A model generated the notes under the pieces. That model was not told the DNA's origin, ran no database searches, and saw only the letters and a list, made by a program, of their open reading frames with translations. A program made the position numbers and the translations under genes. Positions 1-11,066 of a stretch of 64,000 nucleotides of DNA are shown piece after piece; the stretch's first letter is position 1; every line of letters begins with the position of its first letter. The stretch lies in NCBI RefSeq assembly GCF_015999465.1, contig NZ_CP065534.1:496001-560000 (forward strand). Direction: 5' to 3'. The DNA is from Lonsdalea populi (GTDB lineage: Bacteria > Pseudomonadota > Gammaproteobacteria > Enterobacterales > Enterobacteriaceae).

Positions 1-755
1 TTAAAGAGATTGCCACCAAACATTGGAAAAGTCTGCTGTCCTGTACGGGCCTGGTGATTGCCACCAACGTCACCTACTACATGCTGCTGACTTACATGCC
101 GAGCTACCTGTCGCACAACCTGCACTACTCCGAGAACCACGGTGTACTGATTATCATCGCCATCATGATCGGGATGCTGTTTGTTCAGCCGGTGATGGGG
201 CTGCTGAGCGATCGCTTCGGACGTAAACCGTTCGTCGTGATCGGCAGCGTTGCGATGTTCCTGCTGGCCATCCCTTGTTTCATGATGATCAACAGTGGCG
301 CAATCGGCCTGATTTTCCTGGGGCTGCTGATACTGGCGGTGATTCTGAATGCCTTTACCGGTGTGATGGCCTCTTCGCTGCCGGCGATGTTCCCGACTCA
401 CATCCGTTACAGTGCGCTGGCGAGCGCTTTCAACATTTCTATCCTGATCGCGGGTCTGACGCCGACGTTGACCGCGTGGCTGGTTGAAGCCAGCAACAAC
501 CTGTTTATGCCGGCCTACTACCTGATGGTCATCGCCGTTATCGGTCTGGTCACGGGTATCTTCATGAAGGAAACGGCCAACAAGCCGCTGAAAGGCGCGA
601 CGCCGGCGGCCTCCGACCTGAGTGAAGCCAGAGAGCTGCTGCGTGAGCATCACGACAATATCGAGCATAAAATCGAAGATATTAACGCTCAAATCGTTGA
701 GCTAGAGACGAAACGTCGGTCGCTAATCGATCAGCATCCTCGCATTAACGAATAA
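1..755 (+). CDS. proP: Proline/betaine transporter ProP, 3' part only
   Basis: C-terminal part of the osmosensing H+-coupled proline/glycine betaine symporter of the major facilitator superfamily. The reading frame is open from base 3, so the gene starts upstream of the window. The visible part covers about 250 residues with several membrane helices, the MFS-type loop GLLSDRFGRKP, and conserved stretches such as LPAMFPTHIRYSALASAF. The hydrophilic tail (LLREHHDNIEHKIEDINAQIVELE) has heptad spacing and corresponds to the antiparallel coiled coil that tunes the osmotic activation of E. coli ProP. Identity to E. coli ProP appears high throughout. A rho-independent terminator follows. In E. coli proP lies far from leu, so its position here reflects rearrangement. 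Confidence 0.96.
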   Translation, partial: KEIATKHWKSLLSCTGLVIATNVTYYMLLTYMPSYLSHNLHYSENHGVLIIIAIMIGMLFVQPVMGLLSDRFGRKPFVVIGSVAMFLLAIPCFMMINSGAIGLIFLGLLILAVILNAFTGVMASSLPAMFPTHIRYSALASAFNISILIAGLTPTLTAWLVEASNNLFMPAYYLMVIAVIGLVTGIFMKETANKPLKGATPAASDLSEARELLREHHDNIEHKIEDINAQIVELETKRRSLIDQHPRINE

Positions 756-798
756 TCGTTGGACGCATTCAGGAAAGTTTTCTGCTTCCCTGACGCTC

Positions 799-837
799 AA
801 TCAGGCAGCGGCCTACGGGTCCCTGCCTGATTTTTTT
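799..837 (+). terminator. Rho-independent terminator after proP
   Basis: A 10-bp perfect stem (arms 799-808 and 823-832, AATCAGGCAG/CTGCCTGATT) with a 14-nt loop, followed by a run of seven T. It lies 44 bp after the proP stop. Confidence 0.9.
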
Positions 838-1042
838 CTGTCCTATTCTTCCCCTGAATGTCCGCTGACGCACCGCGGTGCTCTTATCAATACGTCAGCT
901 GAATGAAATGTTTCGATGAAATGGTCAATTAAGTTAAATAGTTAGGCGATCATATTATCGCCGCAAAATAGTTGAAGCTTGAATGGAGTTCTAGGTACTG
1001 TCCACGTGATTTTTTGTCATATTTTGCAAGGAAAACTCACAC

Positions 1043-1246
1043 ATGGCCGAATATGGAAAAGCCGTACCAAGAGAAGTCAAGGGATGGAACTGGGGCGCTT
1101 TTATGTTCAACATTGTTTGGGGCGTAGGCAATAAAACCTACCTGCCGTTGCTGTGTTTTGTTCCTCTGTTGAACATCGTCTGGGTGAACAGTGGCATTGA
1201 TCGCTGCGTGATGAATGCCATTGCTTCTGTTATTTCCTCCGTCTGA
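1043..1246 (+). CDS. Small membrane protein, probably a truncated remnant
   Basis: 67 codons, ATG start with AAGGA 10 bp upstream. The first 47 residues contain EVKGWNWGAFMFNIVWGVGNK and a hydrophobic stretch LPLLCFVPLLNIVWV. This resembles the start of a family of small bacterial inner membrane proteins with a W-N-W-x-A-F motif. The last 20 residues do not continue the expected pattern. The frame ends quickly, which suggests a deletion or frameshift near 1185-1190. Family assignment is from memory of the motif and is tentative. It may be a pseudogene or a short expressed protein of unknown function. Confidence 0.4.
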   Translation: MAEYGKAVPREVKGWNWGAFMFNIVWGVGNKTYLPLLCFVPLLNIVWVNSGIDRCVMNAIASVISSV

Positions 1247-1322
1247 CCGTCTTGACAGCCCGAAAGTCGAACCACTTCCGCGCTTTGTGAGGCCGCTTCC
1301 ACCTTCTATAAATCCCTGTATC

Positions 1323-1341
1323 AATAATTGTTCTCATTATC
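1323..1341 (+). promoter_or_regulatory. Fur box upstream of siderophore-interacting protein gene
   Basis: AATAATTGTTCTCATTATC matches the 19-bp Fur consensus GATAATGATAATCATTATC at 14 of 19 positions, with the right half nearly perfect. It lies about 55 bp before the start of a ferric-siderophore reductase gene, so iron repression of that gene is the natural reading. Confidence 0.7.
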
Positions 1342-1395
1342 AGTAGAGTGCTAACATTCTTCGCTTGAGTACGGTAGAACACCAGAGGGATGAGT

Positions 1396-2301
1396 ATGGC
1401 GGGAGCAAAAGAGTACAAGATTTTCGAGGTTGCGCTGGCGAATAAGCAGAAGTTGAGCCCGTCAATGATGCGCTGTGTTTTCCGCGGCGAGTCAGTGCGT
1501 GGGATGATGACCGGTGCGCCCGATCAGCGAATTAAACTCCTGTTCCCTGCACTTGACGGCACGCCGTCTCAACTGCCGGATGTCGCGAACTGGTATGCGG
1601 AGCTGCTGGCATTGCCGAAACGCCAACGTCCCATCGCGCGGACTTATACCCTTCGCCGCCTGAATGCGGCAGCGGGGGAGGTGGAAGTGGAGTTTGTCAT
1701 TCACGGCACGGAAGGCCCGGCGTCATCGTGGGCGATGCGCGCCGAGCCGGGTGATCGTCTGCAGATGGTGGCGCCCTGCGCCGACTCGCGGGGCCGCCAA
1801 GGCGGCTATGAGTGGCTGCCTGTAGAGCAGACCCGCCGGGCGTTGCTGATCGCCGACGAAACTGCGTTTCCAGCCGTGAAAGGAATTCTGGAGCAGTTGG
1901 CCGGGCAGGCGTCGCCTCCTCAGGTGCAGGCCTTTATCGAGCTGCCTTTGCGTGCCGACTGCCAGGATTTCAGCCATTTCACCTTCGCCGATATTCATTG
2001 GCTGCCGCGGGAAGACAGCGGAGCAAAACACGGCGAGCGGTTGCTGGATGCGGTTCGCGATGCGCTGACCTTGCCTCAGGCCCCATGCGTGCCTCCCGTC
2101 GTTGAGTTAACGGAAGTCCCTGAAGACGAACTGCTGTGGGAAAGGGCGGAGAGTCAGCACGGGCAGTTTTTCGGCTGGGTGGCCGCCGAATCATCGGTGG
2201 TGAAAGCCTTAAGGCGATATCTGGTGGGCGAGCGGGGTGTCGCGCGAGAGTCGATGGCGTTTATGGCGTACTGGTGTCAGGGACCGCGTGGGGAGCGGTA
2301 A
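1396..2301 (+). CDS. Siderophore-interacting protein, FAD-dependent ferric-siderophore reductase (ViuB/YqjH family)
   Basis: Cytoplasmic flavoprotein that, in this family, reduces iron in imported ferric siderophores with NAD(P)H so the iron is released. About 301 residues. The N-terminal FAD-binding barrel carries RTYTLRR near residue 82, the R-x-Y-[TS] flavin signature. The C-terminal SIP domain carries DETAFPAV and ends with FMAYWCQG, typical of the family. An upstream ATG at 1390 is possible, but AGAGGG directly abuts it and sits 6 bp before the ATG at 1396, so 1396 is preferred. A Fur box precedes it and the leu operon converges on it. It may serve the catecholate receptor at 51219; that link is inference. 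Confidence 0.88.
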   Translation: MAGAKEYKIFEVALANKQKLSPSMMRCVFRGESVRGMMTGAPDQRIKLLFPALDGTPSQLPDVANWYAELLALPKRQRPIARTYTLRRLNAAAGEVEVEFVIHGTEGPASSWAMRAEPGDRLQMVAPCADSRGRQGGYEWLPVEQTRRALLIADETAFPAVKGILEQLAGQASPPQVQAFIELPLRADCQDFSHFTFADIHWLPREDSGAKHGERLLDAVRDALTLPQAPCVPPVVELTEVPEDELLWERAESQHGQFFGWVAAESSVVKALRRYLVGERGVARESMAFMAYWCQGPRGER

Positions 2302-2325
2302 AAAACAGGCCCGCCGAAGCGGGCC
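2301..2325 (-). terminator. Rho-independent terminator of the leu operon
   Basis: Read on the minus strand, GGCCCGC-TTCG-GCGGGCC (2325 to 2308) is a 7-bp GC stem with a UUCG-type tetraloop, followed by TGTTTTTTA. It lies 25 bp after the leuD stop and begins at the last base of the convergent gene. Confidence 0.9.
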
Positions 2326-2349
2326 ATGGGCATTGTGACACGGTGAAGC

Positions 2350-2952
2350 TTAGCGCAGGAACGTCGGCTGTGTTTCCTCGTAGCGGGCAATCGCCGCTTC
2401 GTGTTGCAGCGTCAGGCCGATGTTATCCAGACCGTTGATCATGCAGTGACGGCGGAAGTTATCGATTTCAAACGGATAGCTTTTATCGCCCGCCTTCACA
2501 ATCTGAGCTTCCAGATCGACGGTGAAGGTGATGCCTTCGTTGTTTTCCACCAGGGTAAACAGTTCGTCGACATCGGCGTCGCTCAGTCGAACCGGCAGCA
2601 GCTGGTTGTTCAAGGCGTTACCGTAGAAAATATCGGCGAAGCTCGGCGCAATCACGACGCTGAAGCCGTAGTCGGTCAGCGCCCACGGCGCATGTTCGCG
2701 GGAGGAGCCGCAGCCGAAGTTTTCACGGGCCAGTAAGATGCTGGCGCCTTTGTAACGAGGCTGGTTCAGCACGAAGTCAGGATTAGGCTGCTGGCCTGCG
2801 ACATCCAGGAAACGCCAGTCGTTGAACAGATGTTGGCCGAAGCCGGTTCGGGTCACCTTCTGCAGAAACTGCTTGGGAATGATGGCATCGGTATCGACAT
2901 TGGCGTTGTCCAGCGGGACGACCAGACCAGTATGTTGAGTGAATTTAGTCAT
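2350..2952 (-). CDS. leuD: 3-isopropylmalate dehydratase small subunit
   Basis: Small (swivel) subunit of isopropylmalate isomerase, which with LeuC converts 2-isopropylmalate to 3-isopropylmalate in leucine synthesis. 200 residues, against 201 in E. coli. The conserved block [13 protein letters not shown], which contributes substrate-binding serine and arginine, and the start [29 protein letters not shown] identify it (quoted parts are separated in the protein by no gaps but are given only as landmarks). It is the last gene of the operon, 12 bp after leuC, and is followed by the operon terminator. Confidence 0.97.
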   Translation of the reverse strand: MTKFTQHTGLVVPLDNANVDTDAIIPKQFLQKVTRTGFGQHLFNDWRFLDVAGQQPNPDFVLNQPRYKGASILLARENFGCGSSREHAPWALTDYGFSVVIAPSFADIFYGNALNNQLLPVRLSDADVDELFTLVENNEGITFTVDLEAQIVKAGDKSYPFEIDNFRRHCMINGLDNIGLTLQHEAAIARYEETQPTFLR

Positions 2953-2964
2953 GGGTTATCCCTC

Positions 2965-4365
2965 TCAGTTCAATTCGCGAATATCGGCGAAACGCCCGGT
3001 CACCGCGGCCGCAGCGGCCATGGCGGGGCTGACCAGATGAGTCCGTCCGGCACGGCCCTGACGACCTTCGAAGTTGCGGTTGCTGGTGGAGGCACAGCGC
3101 TCGCCCGGATTCAGACGGTCATTGTTCATCGCCAGACACATTGAGCAGCCAGGCAGACGCCATTCGAAGCCGGCTTCGATAAAAATCTTGTCCAGACCTT
3201 CCTTTTCGGCCTGTGCTTTTACCGGACCTGAGCCGGGTACGACCATCGCCTGCACGCCCGCAGCCACTTTGCGGCCTTTGGCGATAGCGGCGGCAGCGCG
3301 CAGATCTTCAATCCGCGAGTTGGTGCAGGAGCCGATGAAGACTTTGTCGATGGCGACGTCGGTCAGCTTGATGCCTGCTTTCAGGCCCATGTAATTCAGG
3401 GCTTTCTCGGCAGAGGCGCGCTCAACCGGATCGTTGAAGGATTCCGGTGCCGGGATGGCCTGATTCACGCCGATCACCTGGCCGGGGTTGGTGCCCCAGG
3501 TGACCTGCGGCGCGATGTCGGCGGCGTTCAGCGTGACCACGCTGTCGAATTGAGCATCCGCGTCTGACTTCATCGTCTTCCAGTACTCGACGGCTTTTTC
3601 CCATTCGTTGCCTTTCGGCGAGAACTGGCGACCTTTCAGGTAGGTGAAGGTCGTTTCATCCGGGGCGACCAGACCGGCTTTCGCGCCCATTTCAATCGCC
3701 ATGTTGCACAGTGTCATGCGGCCTTCCATGCTCAGCGCTTCGATGGCCTTGCCGCAAAACTCGACCACATGACCGGTGCCGCCCGCGCTACCGGTTTTGC
3801 CGATGATTGCCAATACGATGTCTTTGGCCGTGATGCCCGGAGCCGCATCGCCGGTAACTTCAATCTTCATGGTTTTTGCGCGGCCCTGTTTCAGGGTCTG
3901 CGTCGCCATGACGTGTTCGACTTCGGAAGTCCCGATGCCGAACGCCAGAGAACCGAACGCGCCGTGGGTGGCCGTGTGGGAGTCGCCGCAGACGATGGTC
4001 ATTCCCGGCAGCGTCATGCCCTGCTCAGGGCCGATGACGTGAACGATGCCCTGATAAGGGTGGTTCAGATCGTACAGCTGCACGCCGAACGCTTTGCAGT
4101 TCTTAATCAGCTCCTGCATCTGAATGCGGGCCATCTCGCCACTCGCCTTGATGTCGCGAGTCTGAGTGGAGACGTTATGATCCATGGTGGCGAAGGTTTT
4201 GCCGGGCTGACGCAGCTGACGACCTTTGGCGCGCAGACCGTCGAACGCCTGGGGCGATGTCACTTCATGCACCAGATGACGGTCGATATACAGCAGCGGC
4301 GTTTCGTTTTCCGCTTCATACACGACGTGCGCATCAAATAACTTCTGATATAACGTTTTACCCAT
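2965..4365 (-). CDS. leuC: 3-isopropylmalate dehydratase large subunit
   Basis: Aconitase-family [4Fe-4S] subunit of isopropylmalate isomerase; forms a heterodimer with LeuD. 466 residues, the same as E. coli. The three cluster cysteines are visible in FIGSCTNSR (about residue 347) and [10 protein letters not shown] (about 407 and 410). The dehydratase motif [19 protein letters not shown] is intact. It starts 2 bp after the leuB stop, consistent with translational coupling inside the leu operon. Confidence 0.97.
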   Translation of the reverse strand: MGKTLYQKLFDAHVVYEAENETPLLYIDRHLVHEVTSPQAFDGLRAKGRQLRQPGKTFATMDHNVSTQTRDIKASGEMARIQMQELIKNCKAFGVQLYDLNHPYQGIVHVIGPEQGMTLPGMTIVCGDSHTATHGAFGSLAFGIGTSEVEHVMATQTLKQGRAKTMKIEVTGDAAPGITAKDIVLAIIGKTGSAGGTGHVVEFCGKAIEALSMEGRMTLCNMAIEMGAKAGLVAPDETTFTYLKGRQFSPKGNEWEKAVEYWKTMKSDADAQFDSVVTLNAADIAPQVTWGTNPGQVIGVNQAIPAPESFNDPVERASAEKALNYMGLKAGIKLTDVAIDKVFIGSCTNSRIEDLRAAAAIAKGRKVAAGVQAMVVPGSGPVKAQAEKEGLDKIFIEAGFEWRLPGCSMCLAMNNDRLNPGERCASTSNRNFEGRQGRAGRTHLVSPAMAAAAAVTGRFADIRELN

Positions 4366-4367
4366 GA

Positions 4368-7036
<2,669 letters not shown>

Positions 7037-7079
7037 CGCTCTGGTTCCTTTGTCTTGTTTGTTCTGACGCCCGGCGAGT

Positions 7080-7106
7080 AAAAAAAAACCCGCGCAATGG
7101 CGCGGG
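7080..7106 (-). terminator. leu operon attenuator (terminator hairpin)
   Basis: On the minus strand CCCGCGC-CATT-GCGCGGG (7106 to 7089) forms a 7-bp GC stem directly followed by nine T. It lies between the leuL stop and the leuA start, the place of the transcription attenuator in enteric leu operons. Confidence 0.92.
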
Positions 7107-7130
7107 CTTTTTGAAGGTGTGGCGTGAAAA

Positions 7131-7214
7131 TCAGCTGTAAATTTCGCCCACCGGCATACCGCGCATGTTGGATGCGATTAGTAGTAGGCCTAGTCGTTTA
7201 GCGAAGTGGAACAT
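7131..7214 (-). CDS. leuL: leu operon leader peptide
   Basis: 27-codon leader whose translation reports leucyl-tRNA supply to the attenuator downstream. Reading minus from 7214 gives [19 protein letters not shown] and eight more residues. All four leucine codons (8, 10, 11, 12) are the rare CTA, three of them consecutive, as in the E. coli leader. When leucyl-tRNA is scarce the ribosome should stall there and favour an antiterminator. GGAAG lies 9 bp before the ATG. The gene is too short for ordinary gene callers. Confidence 0.9.
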   Translation of the reverse strand: MFHFAKRLGLLLIASNMRGMPVGEIYS

Positions 7215-7258
7215 GCTGATTGTCTTCCAATGTTTGTTAGTTAATGACTTCTCTAGTA

Positions 7259-7287
7259 TTGGTACTTGAATACAGTGGGTATGTCAA
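7259..7287 (-). promoter_or_regulatory. Probable leu operon promoter
   Basis: On the minus strand a perfect -35 TTGACA (7287-7282), 17 bp spacer and a weak -10 TACCAA (7264-7259) lie about 45 bp before leuL. The E. coli leu promoter has the same perfect -35 and poor -10 character. The -10 choice is uncertain. Confidence 0.6.
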
Positions 7288-8073
7288 CGTTTGATTTTTG
7301 CCGCAAAGCGGGATTTCTCTGCCTGATTTCGGCGATAAAATCGGTCGAAATCGTTCTAAAAATAGACGGCCAAACGGTTGATATACCGAATGTTTGAGCT
7401 GGTGATGTCGGCGAACAAAGATAAAAGTTGGGATTTTTCGGGCAGAAAAGGAGATAAGTGCCGATAATATTTTTTGCTGACCTGCTCAAATACCGCGGGA
7501 TATTTTCAGACCAACGCCAATTCTTTTGGAGTTTTAACGTAGTAAAAGTCTTTTTGGCAGCGAACTCCTCGAATGAGAGTAAACGTGAGGATCCCGCGTA
7601 ATTTGCCTGCTGCACAAACTGCCATTATGTTAATGCGTCCTATTTTGAGAGGGCAAAATTGCCCGAATTTTATCCCTCAAATTCGCGTTTAAAACGTTTT
7701 TTGACGCGGATAAAAAATCTACCGGCAGGGGTATTTTGTCAGAAAAACGCGTTCGGAGGGTTTTCCGGGCTGGCGACGCTATTTTCACCTATGCAGAGGA
7801 TGCTTTGTTTCCAAGGATATCGAAGACAAGACGTCAGCAGTGATTGACGCGTTCAATGCGTCGACCCGAAGGGGTGAGCAGAGTCACCGTTATAACCCGG
7901 TACAGCCCCGTCAGGGCCAGGGCAACGCTAAACAGTCTATGCGTGTCATCATACCGTGATAAAAGCGGTTGCTGTCCGGAAGGTTATGCGGTTAGATCGA
8001 GCGGATATCCCTGGTTAGTTTATGGCTATCATTCTATTGATTCTTCATTATCCGACTTATTAAGGGGTTACCA
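7288..8073. other. Gene-free interval where leuO-ilvIH would be expected
   Basis: About 790 bp between the leu promoter and cra. In E. coli this place holds leuO, ilvI and ilvH. I see no fragment of LeuO, IlvI or IlvH in any frame. The left half is AT-rich with frequent T and A runs, and contains a small hairpin near 7652-7665 (GGGCAA/TTGCCC). The right half (7790-8073) is of ordinary composition and must hold the cra promoter, but I cannot place it with confidence. Open frames here (7253-7615 minus, 7844-8077 plus) look non-coding. Confidence 0.6.
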
Positions 8074-9078
8074 GTGAAACTGGATGAAATTGCGCGTCTT
8101 GCGGGGGTTTCGCGTACGACGGCCAGTTATGTCATCAACGGAAAGGCGAAACAGTATCGCGTCAGCGATAAGACCGTTGAAAAGGTCATGGCTGTGGTCC
8201 GGGAACACAATTATCATCCAAACGCCGTGGCCGCCGGGTTGCGCGCAGGGCGAACGCGCTCTATCGGCCTGGTCATCCCCGACCTGGAAAATACCAGCTA
8301 TACCCGGATAGCCAACTATCTGGAACGTCAGGCGCGTCAGCGTGGCTATCAGCTACTGATCGCCTGTTCGGAAGATCAGCCCGACAACGAAATGCGCTGC
8401 ATCGAACACCTTTTGCAGCGTCAGGTCGATGCCATCATCGTGTCCACGTCGTTACCCCCGGAACATCCTTTTTATCAGCGATGGGTGAAAGATCCTTTGC
8501 CGATTATCGCGTTGGATCGTGCACTCGATTGCGAGCATTTTACCAGCGTGGTCGGGGCGGATAGGGAAGATGCGGAAATGCTGGCGCAAGAGCTACGCAA
8601 CATTCCGGCTGAGCGGGTGCTGTATCTGGGAGCGTTGCCAGAGCTATCCGTCAGCTTCCTGCGCGAACAAGGTTTTCGGCAGGCCTGGGAGAGCGACCCG
8701 CGGCAGGTGAATTATCTCTATGCGAACAGCTACGAACGCAGCGCGGCGGCGGCGATATTTACGGACTATTTGCAGCACAATCCGATGCCGGAGGCATTGT
8801 TCACGACCTCTTTCCCTTTGTTACAGGGCGTGATGGACGTGACGTTAAAGCAAAGCGGGCGTTTGCCTAACAATCTCGCTATCGCCACCTTCGGCGACAA
8901 TGAGCTGCTGGATTTTCTGGAATGCCAGGTGTTGTCCGTCGCGCAGCGTCATCGGGAAGTGGCTGAGCGGGTACTGGAACTGGTGCTGGCCAGTTTGGAT
9001 GAACCGCGCAGGCCGAAGGCGGGACTTTATCGCATTCGTCGTAGTCTTTATCGTCGAGGTTCGTTAAGCCGTCGTTAA
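8074..9078 (+). CDS. cra: Catabolite repressor/activator Cra (FruR)
   Basis: LacI-family dual regulator of carbon flux; in E. coli it represses glycolytic and activates gluconeogenic genes and is released from DNA by fructose 1-phosphate. 334 residues, the E. coli length. The N-terminal helix-turn-helix reads [20 protein letters not shown], followed by the hinge helix and a periplasmic-binding-protein-like effector domain starting [14 protein letters not shown]. The start codon is GTG at 8074 with AGGGG 6 bp upstream, as in E. coli. It has lost its usual upstream neighbour ilvH. Confidence 0.97.
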   Translation: MKLDEIARLAGVSRTTASYVINGKAKQYRVSDKTVEKVMAVVREHNYHPNAVAAGLRAGRTRSIGLVIPDLENTSYTRIANYLERQARQRGYQLLIACSEDQPDNEMRCIEHLLQRQVDAIIVSTSLPPEHPFYQRWVKDPLPIIALDRALDCEHFTSVVGADREDAEMLAQELRNIPAERVLYLGALPELSVSFLREQGFRQAWESDPRQVNYLYANSYERSAAAAIFTDYLQHNPMPEALFTTSFPLLQGVMDVTLKQSGRLPNNLAIATFGDNELLDFLECQVLSVAQRHREVAERVLELVLASLDEPRRPKAGLYRIRRSLYRRGSLSRR

Positions 9079-9091
9079 AGTGATAAGAAAT

Positions 9092-9128
9092 TGCCGGGCC
9101 GATATCTTCCCGGCACCTTCTGTTATTC
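9092..9128 (+). terminator. Possible cra terminator
   Basis: TGCCGGG (9092-9098) and CCCGGCA (9109-9115) form a 7-bp stem 13 bp after cra, followed by a pyrimidine-rich but not pure T tract. Weak as an intrinsic terminator. Confidence 0.45.
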
Positions 9129-9299
9129 TTGCCATAATCATCGCCATTTATTACACACCACCTCGATATCTCTGAGAATTTTTACCCAGATCGCGTTATT
9201 TCTGGGCTTTCTGCTAAGAAAATCGCGTTTTATAAAAATTCTTATCTTTCTACGCCACATCCTGCGCAATATTAATGGGGGACCGAGCCGTTCTCGGCT

Positions 9300-9735
9300 T
9301 CTGACGGATACGCGGAACAGTTGACGAAAATATTTGAGGAAATAACCATAGGCCACTCCCATGACCATGGATATCTCGGCATAACTGCCGACTGCTGTCG
9401 CCATTTTCGAGGCGTTGGCGCCAATACTTAGCAAAATAGCCATATATGCCGGCGACTGAAAACTGACGTAGGCAATAAGGTCAGCAACGTTTTTACTCCT
9501 GCGGTATTGGGGCACCAGCTTTTGCGTAAAATAGACGACGCGATCGCGCTAGAATCCATAAGGCTACGCAATCACGATGTTGACCGGAATGGAAAGCAGG
9601 CGTGAGGAAAGCGACTACTGGAACGACACGCCTGAAATCAATATTTCCATCGCCATGCCTGTAACGAAACAGTAAATCCCCATGGGGAAAGGTGTCAGCC
9701 AGCGTGCTGCTCAGGCGTAAGGAGAGGGTGAACAT
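9300..9735 (-). pseudogene. alaE: Decayed alaE (L-alanine exporter) pseudogene
   Basis: AlaE is a small four-helix inner membrane alanine exporter. Read on the minus strand from 9735, the product starts MFTLSLRLSSTLADTF, matching the E. coli AlaE N-terminus. One extra base in the GGGG run at 9684-9687 (plus strand) then shifts the frame. After it the AlaE sequence continues as YCFVTGMAMEILISGVSFQ, a TAG stop at 9615-9617, SRLLSIPVNIVIA, TAG at 9564-9566, PYGF, and TAG at 9549-9551. It then runs clean through [20 protein letters not shown] and [17 protein letters not shown]. One frameshift and three nonsense codons rule out a working exporter. The 3' end is approximate because the last residues also diverge. 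Confidence 0.9.
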
Positions 9736-10513
9736 ACCGATTGGCTCCAGAGTGTAGAGGATAAAAACAGAAATACGTTGCTATTGTGGTGTTTTATCTT
9801 GGTTTGTTGTCTTTTTTGCAGTTTACATAACCGGATGTTATTTGCATTGCAGAGGTAAATTCTTATTTTATCGTTATTGTTAGCGGATGGTGCTGCTTTA
9901 TGGGTATAAATGAATACTAGCATTTCATTATTGTGCTAACGATAGAAATAGTTATTTGAAACAAAGGATTGTATTTGTTAGTGAAGAAAACGATGTGAGA
10001 ATCGTTGCCTACTTTCTTTTATATAGAATCGGCTTTGCTTCAAGCCCCGCTGATTATTATTAGTCGAGCATGATTTATTTATACTGTAAATATAAACAGC
10101 CTTTCCGTGTCCGATAAACTTCGTTAGAGCGTGGACGTCTTCATTGATAAAACATTCTTAATGTAAACATTCTGTTTTTCTCATAAAAAATTTTTTCCAA
10201 TTCAAAAACTACATCAGAAATTTAAGACTTATCCATTTTGAGCAAAATGGAAAGTCGAAAAATACTGATAAATCAGGGTTTGAGACCATGGACAGGTCTT
10301 GTCAAAAATAAAAAATACGTAACGATATGTGGCTGTGAGAATAATATTGCATTAGCTGTTAAAGCGTATATCTTTCACGCATTCGTTGAGGCCCGGTTAA
10401 TTTCTCTCAAATAATCACAGCCTTAATCCTCATTATTTTTTACTGGTGTTTTTTTAACTGTTTTCTCCTGCTAAAAGTTGCCGAAAATAATACCTGCCCG
10501 CCTCCTTACTTGC
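9736..10513. other. AT-rich gene-free interval before the dcw cluster
   Basis: About 780 bp, notably richer in A and T than its surroundings, with no credible coding frame on either strand. It contains a group of closely spaced hairpins at 10226-10299, listed separately. No tRNA-like or insertion-sequence-like structure was seen. Confidence 0.6.
10226..10299. other. Cluster of three inverted repeats, possible structured RNA
   Basis: First, GACTT and TCCATTTT (10226-10239) pair with AAAATGGA and AAGTC (10244-10256), giving 13 bp with one bulged A and a GAGC loop. Second, CTGAT/ATCAG (10265-10269, 10272-10276). Third, AGACC/GGTCT (10283-10287, 10295-10299). An A-rich stretch follows. The three hairpins in 74 bp of otherwise featureless DNA suggest a small RNA or a multi-part operator; which strand would be transcribed is unknown. 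Confidence 0.35.
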
Positions 10514-10543
10514 TTGACAAGGTTTTCCTCCCCTCCGTAAACT
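10514..10543 (+). promoter_or_regulatory. mraZ promoter of the dcw cluster
   Basis: Perfect -35 TTGACA at 10514-10519 and -10 TAAACT (4 of 6) at 10538-10543, spacer 18 bp. It lies just before the MraZ operator repeats. This corresponds in position to the main Pmra promoter of E. coli. Confidence 0.75.
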
Positions 10544-10550
10544 CTGGATT

Positions 10551-10585
10551 GTGGGAATTTGTGGGGCAAAGTGGTAGAAAATGGC
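10551..10585 (+). promoter_or_regulatory. MraZ operator repeats
   Basis: TGGGN-type boxes recur every 10 bp: GTGGG at 10551 and 10561, then degenerate GTGGT at 10571 and ATGGC at 10581. MraZ is known to bind TGGGN direct repeats with 5-bp spacers in its own promoter, so autoregulation is expected. Confidence 0.75.
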
Positions 10586-10605
10586 ATGAAGGGCTAAATA
10601 TAACC

Positions 10606-11064
10606 ATGTTTCGTGGGGCAAATCTGGTCAATCTCGACAGTAAAGGACGGCTCGCCGTCCCGACCCGATACCGGGACGTACTGAACGAGGAAGCGCAGGG
10701 GCAAATGGTTTGCACCATTGACCTTCACCAGCCATGCCTGCTGCTTTATCTCTTGCCTGAGTGGGAAATCATCGAACAGAAGCTCTCTCGCCTGTCTAGC
10801 ATGAATCCCGCCGAACGTCGCGTTCAGCGCTTGCTGCTGGGACACGCCAGCGAGTGCCAAATGGATGGTGCCGGGCGTTTATTGATCGCGCCCACCCTGC
10901 GGCAACATGCAAAGCTTACAAAAGAAGTGATGCTGGTCGGGCAGTTCAACAAGTTTGAACTGTGGGATGAACAGACCTGGTATCGACAAGTCAAGGAAGA
11001 CATCGAAGCTGAACAATCGACTCAGGAACCGCTATCTGATCGATTGCAGGACTTATCTCTATAG
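10606..11064 (+). CDS. mraZ: Transcriptional regulator MraZ
   Basis: First gene of the division and cell wall cluster; a ring-forming DNA-binding protein with two SpoVT/AbrB-like half domains, each with the DxxGR signature. Here these are [14 protein letters not shown] (near residue 11) and [14 protein letters not shown] (near 85). 152 residues from the ATG at 10606, the E. coli length. The open frame extends upstream to 10510 but through the promoter and operator, so 10606 is the start. It is followed after 2 bp by rsmH. Confidence 0.97.
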   Translation: MFRGANLVNLDSKGRLAVPTRYRDVLNEEAQGQMVCTIDLHQPCLLLYLLPEWEIIEQKLSRLSSMNPAERRVQRLLLGHASECQMDGAGRLLIAPTLRQHAKLTKEVMLVGQFNKFELWDEQTWYRQVKEDIEAEQSTQEPLSDRLQDLSL

Positions 11065-11066
11065 TC

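Noticed and set aside
7253..7615. 120-codon minus-strand frame upstream of leuL
   Set aside because: It overlaps the leu promoter, lacks a ribosome binding site and is not LeuO or any family I know.
7844..8077. 77-codon frame just before cra
   Set aside because: Overlaps the cra start, Arg/Ser-rich composition typical of random frames, and no similarity to IlvH or a FruL leader.
10510..10605. N-terminal extension of MraZ
   Set aside because: The extension would translate the promoter -35/-10 and the MraZ operator; family members begin MFRG at 10606.
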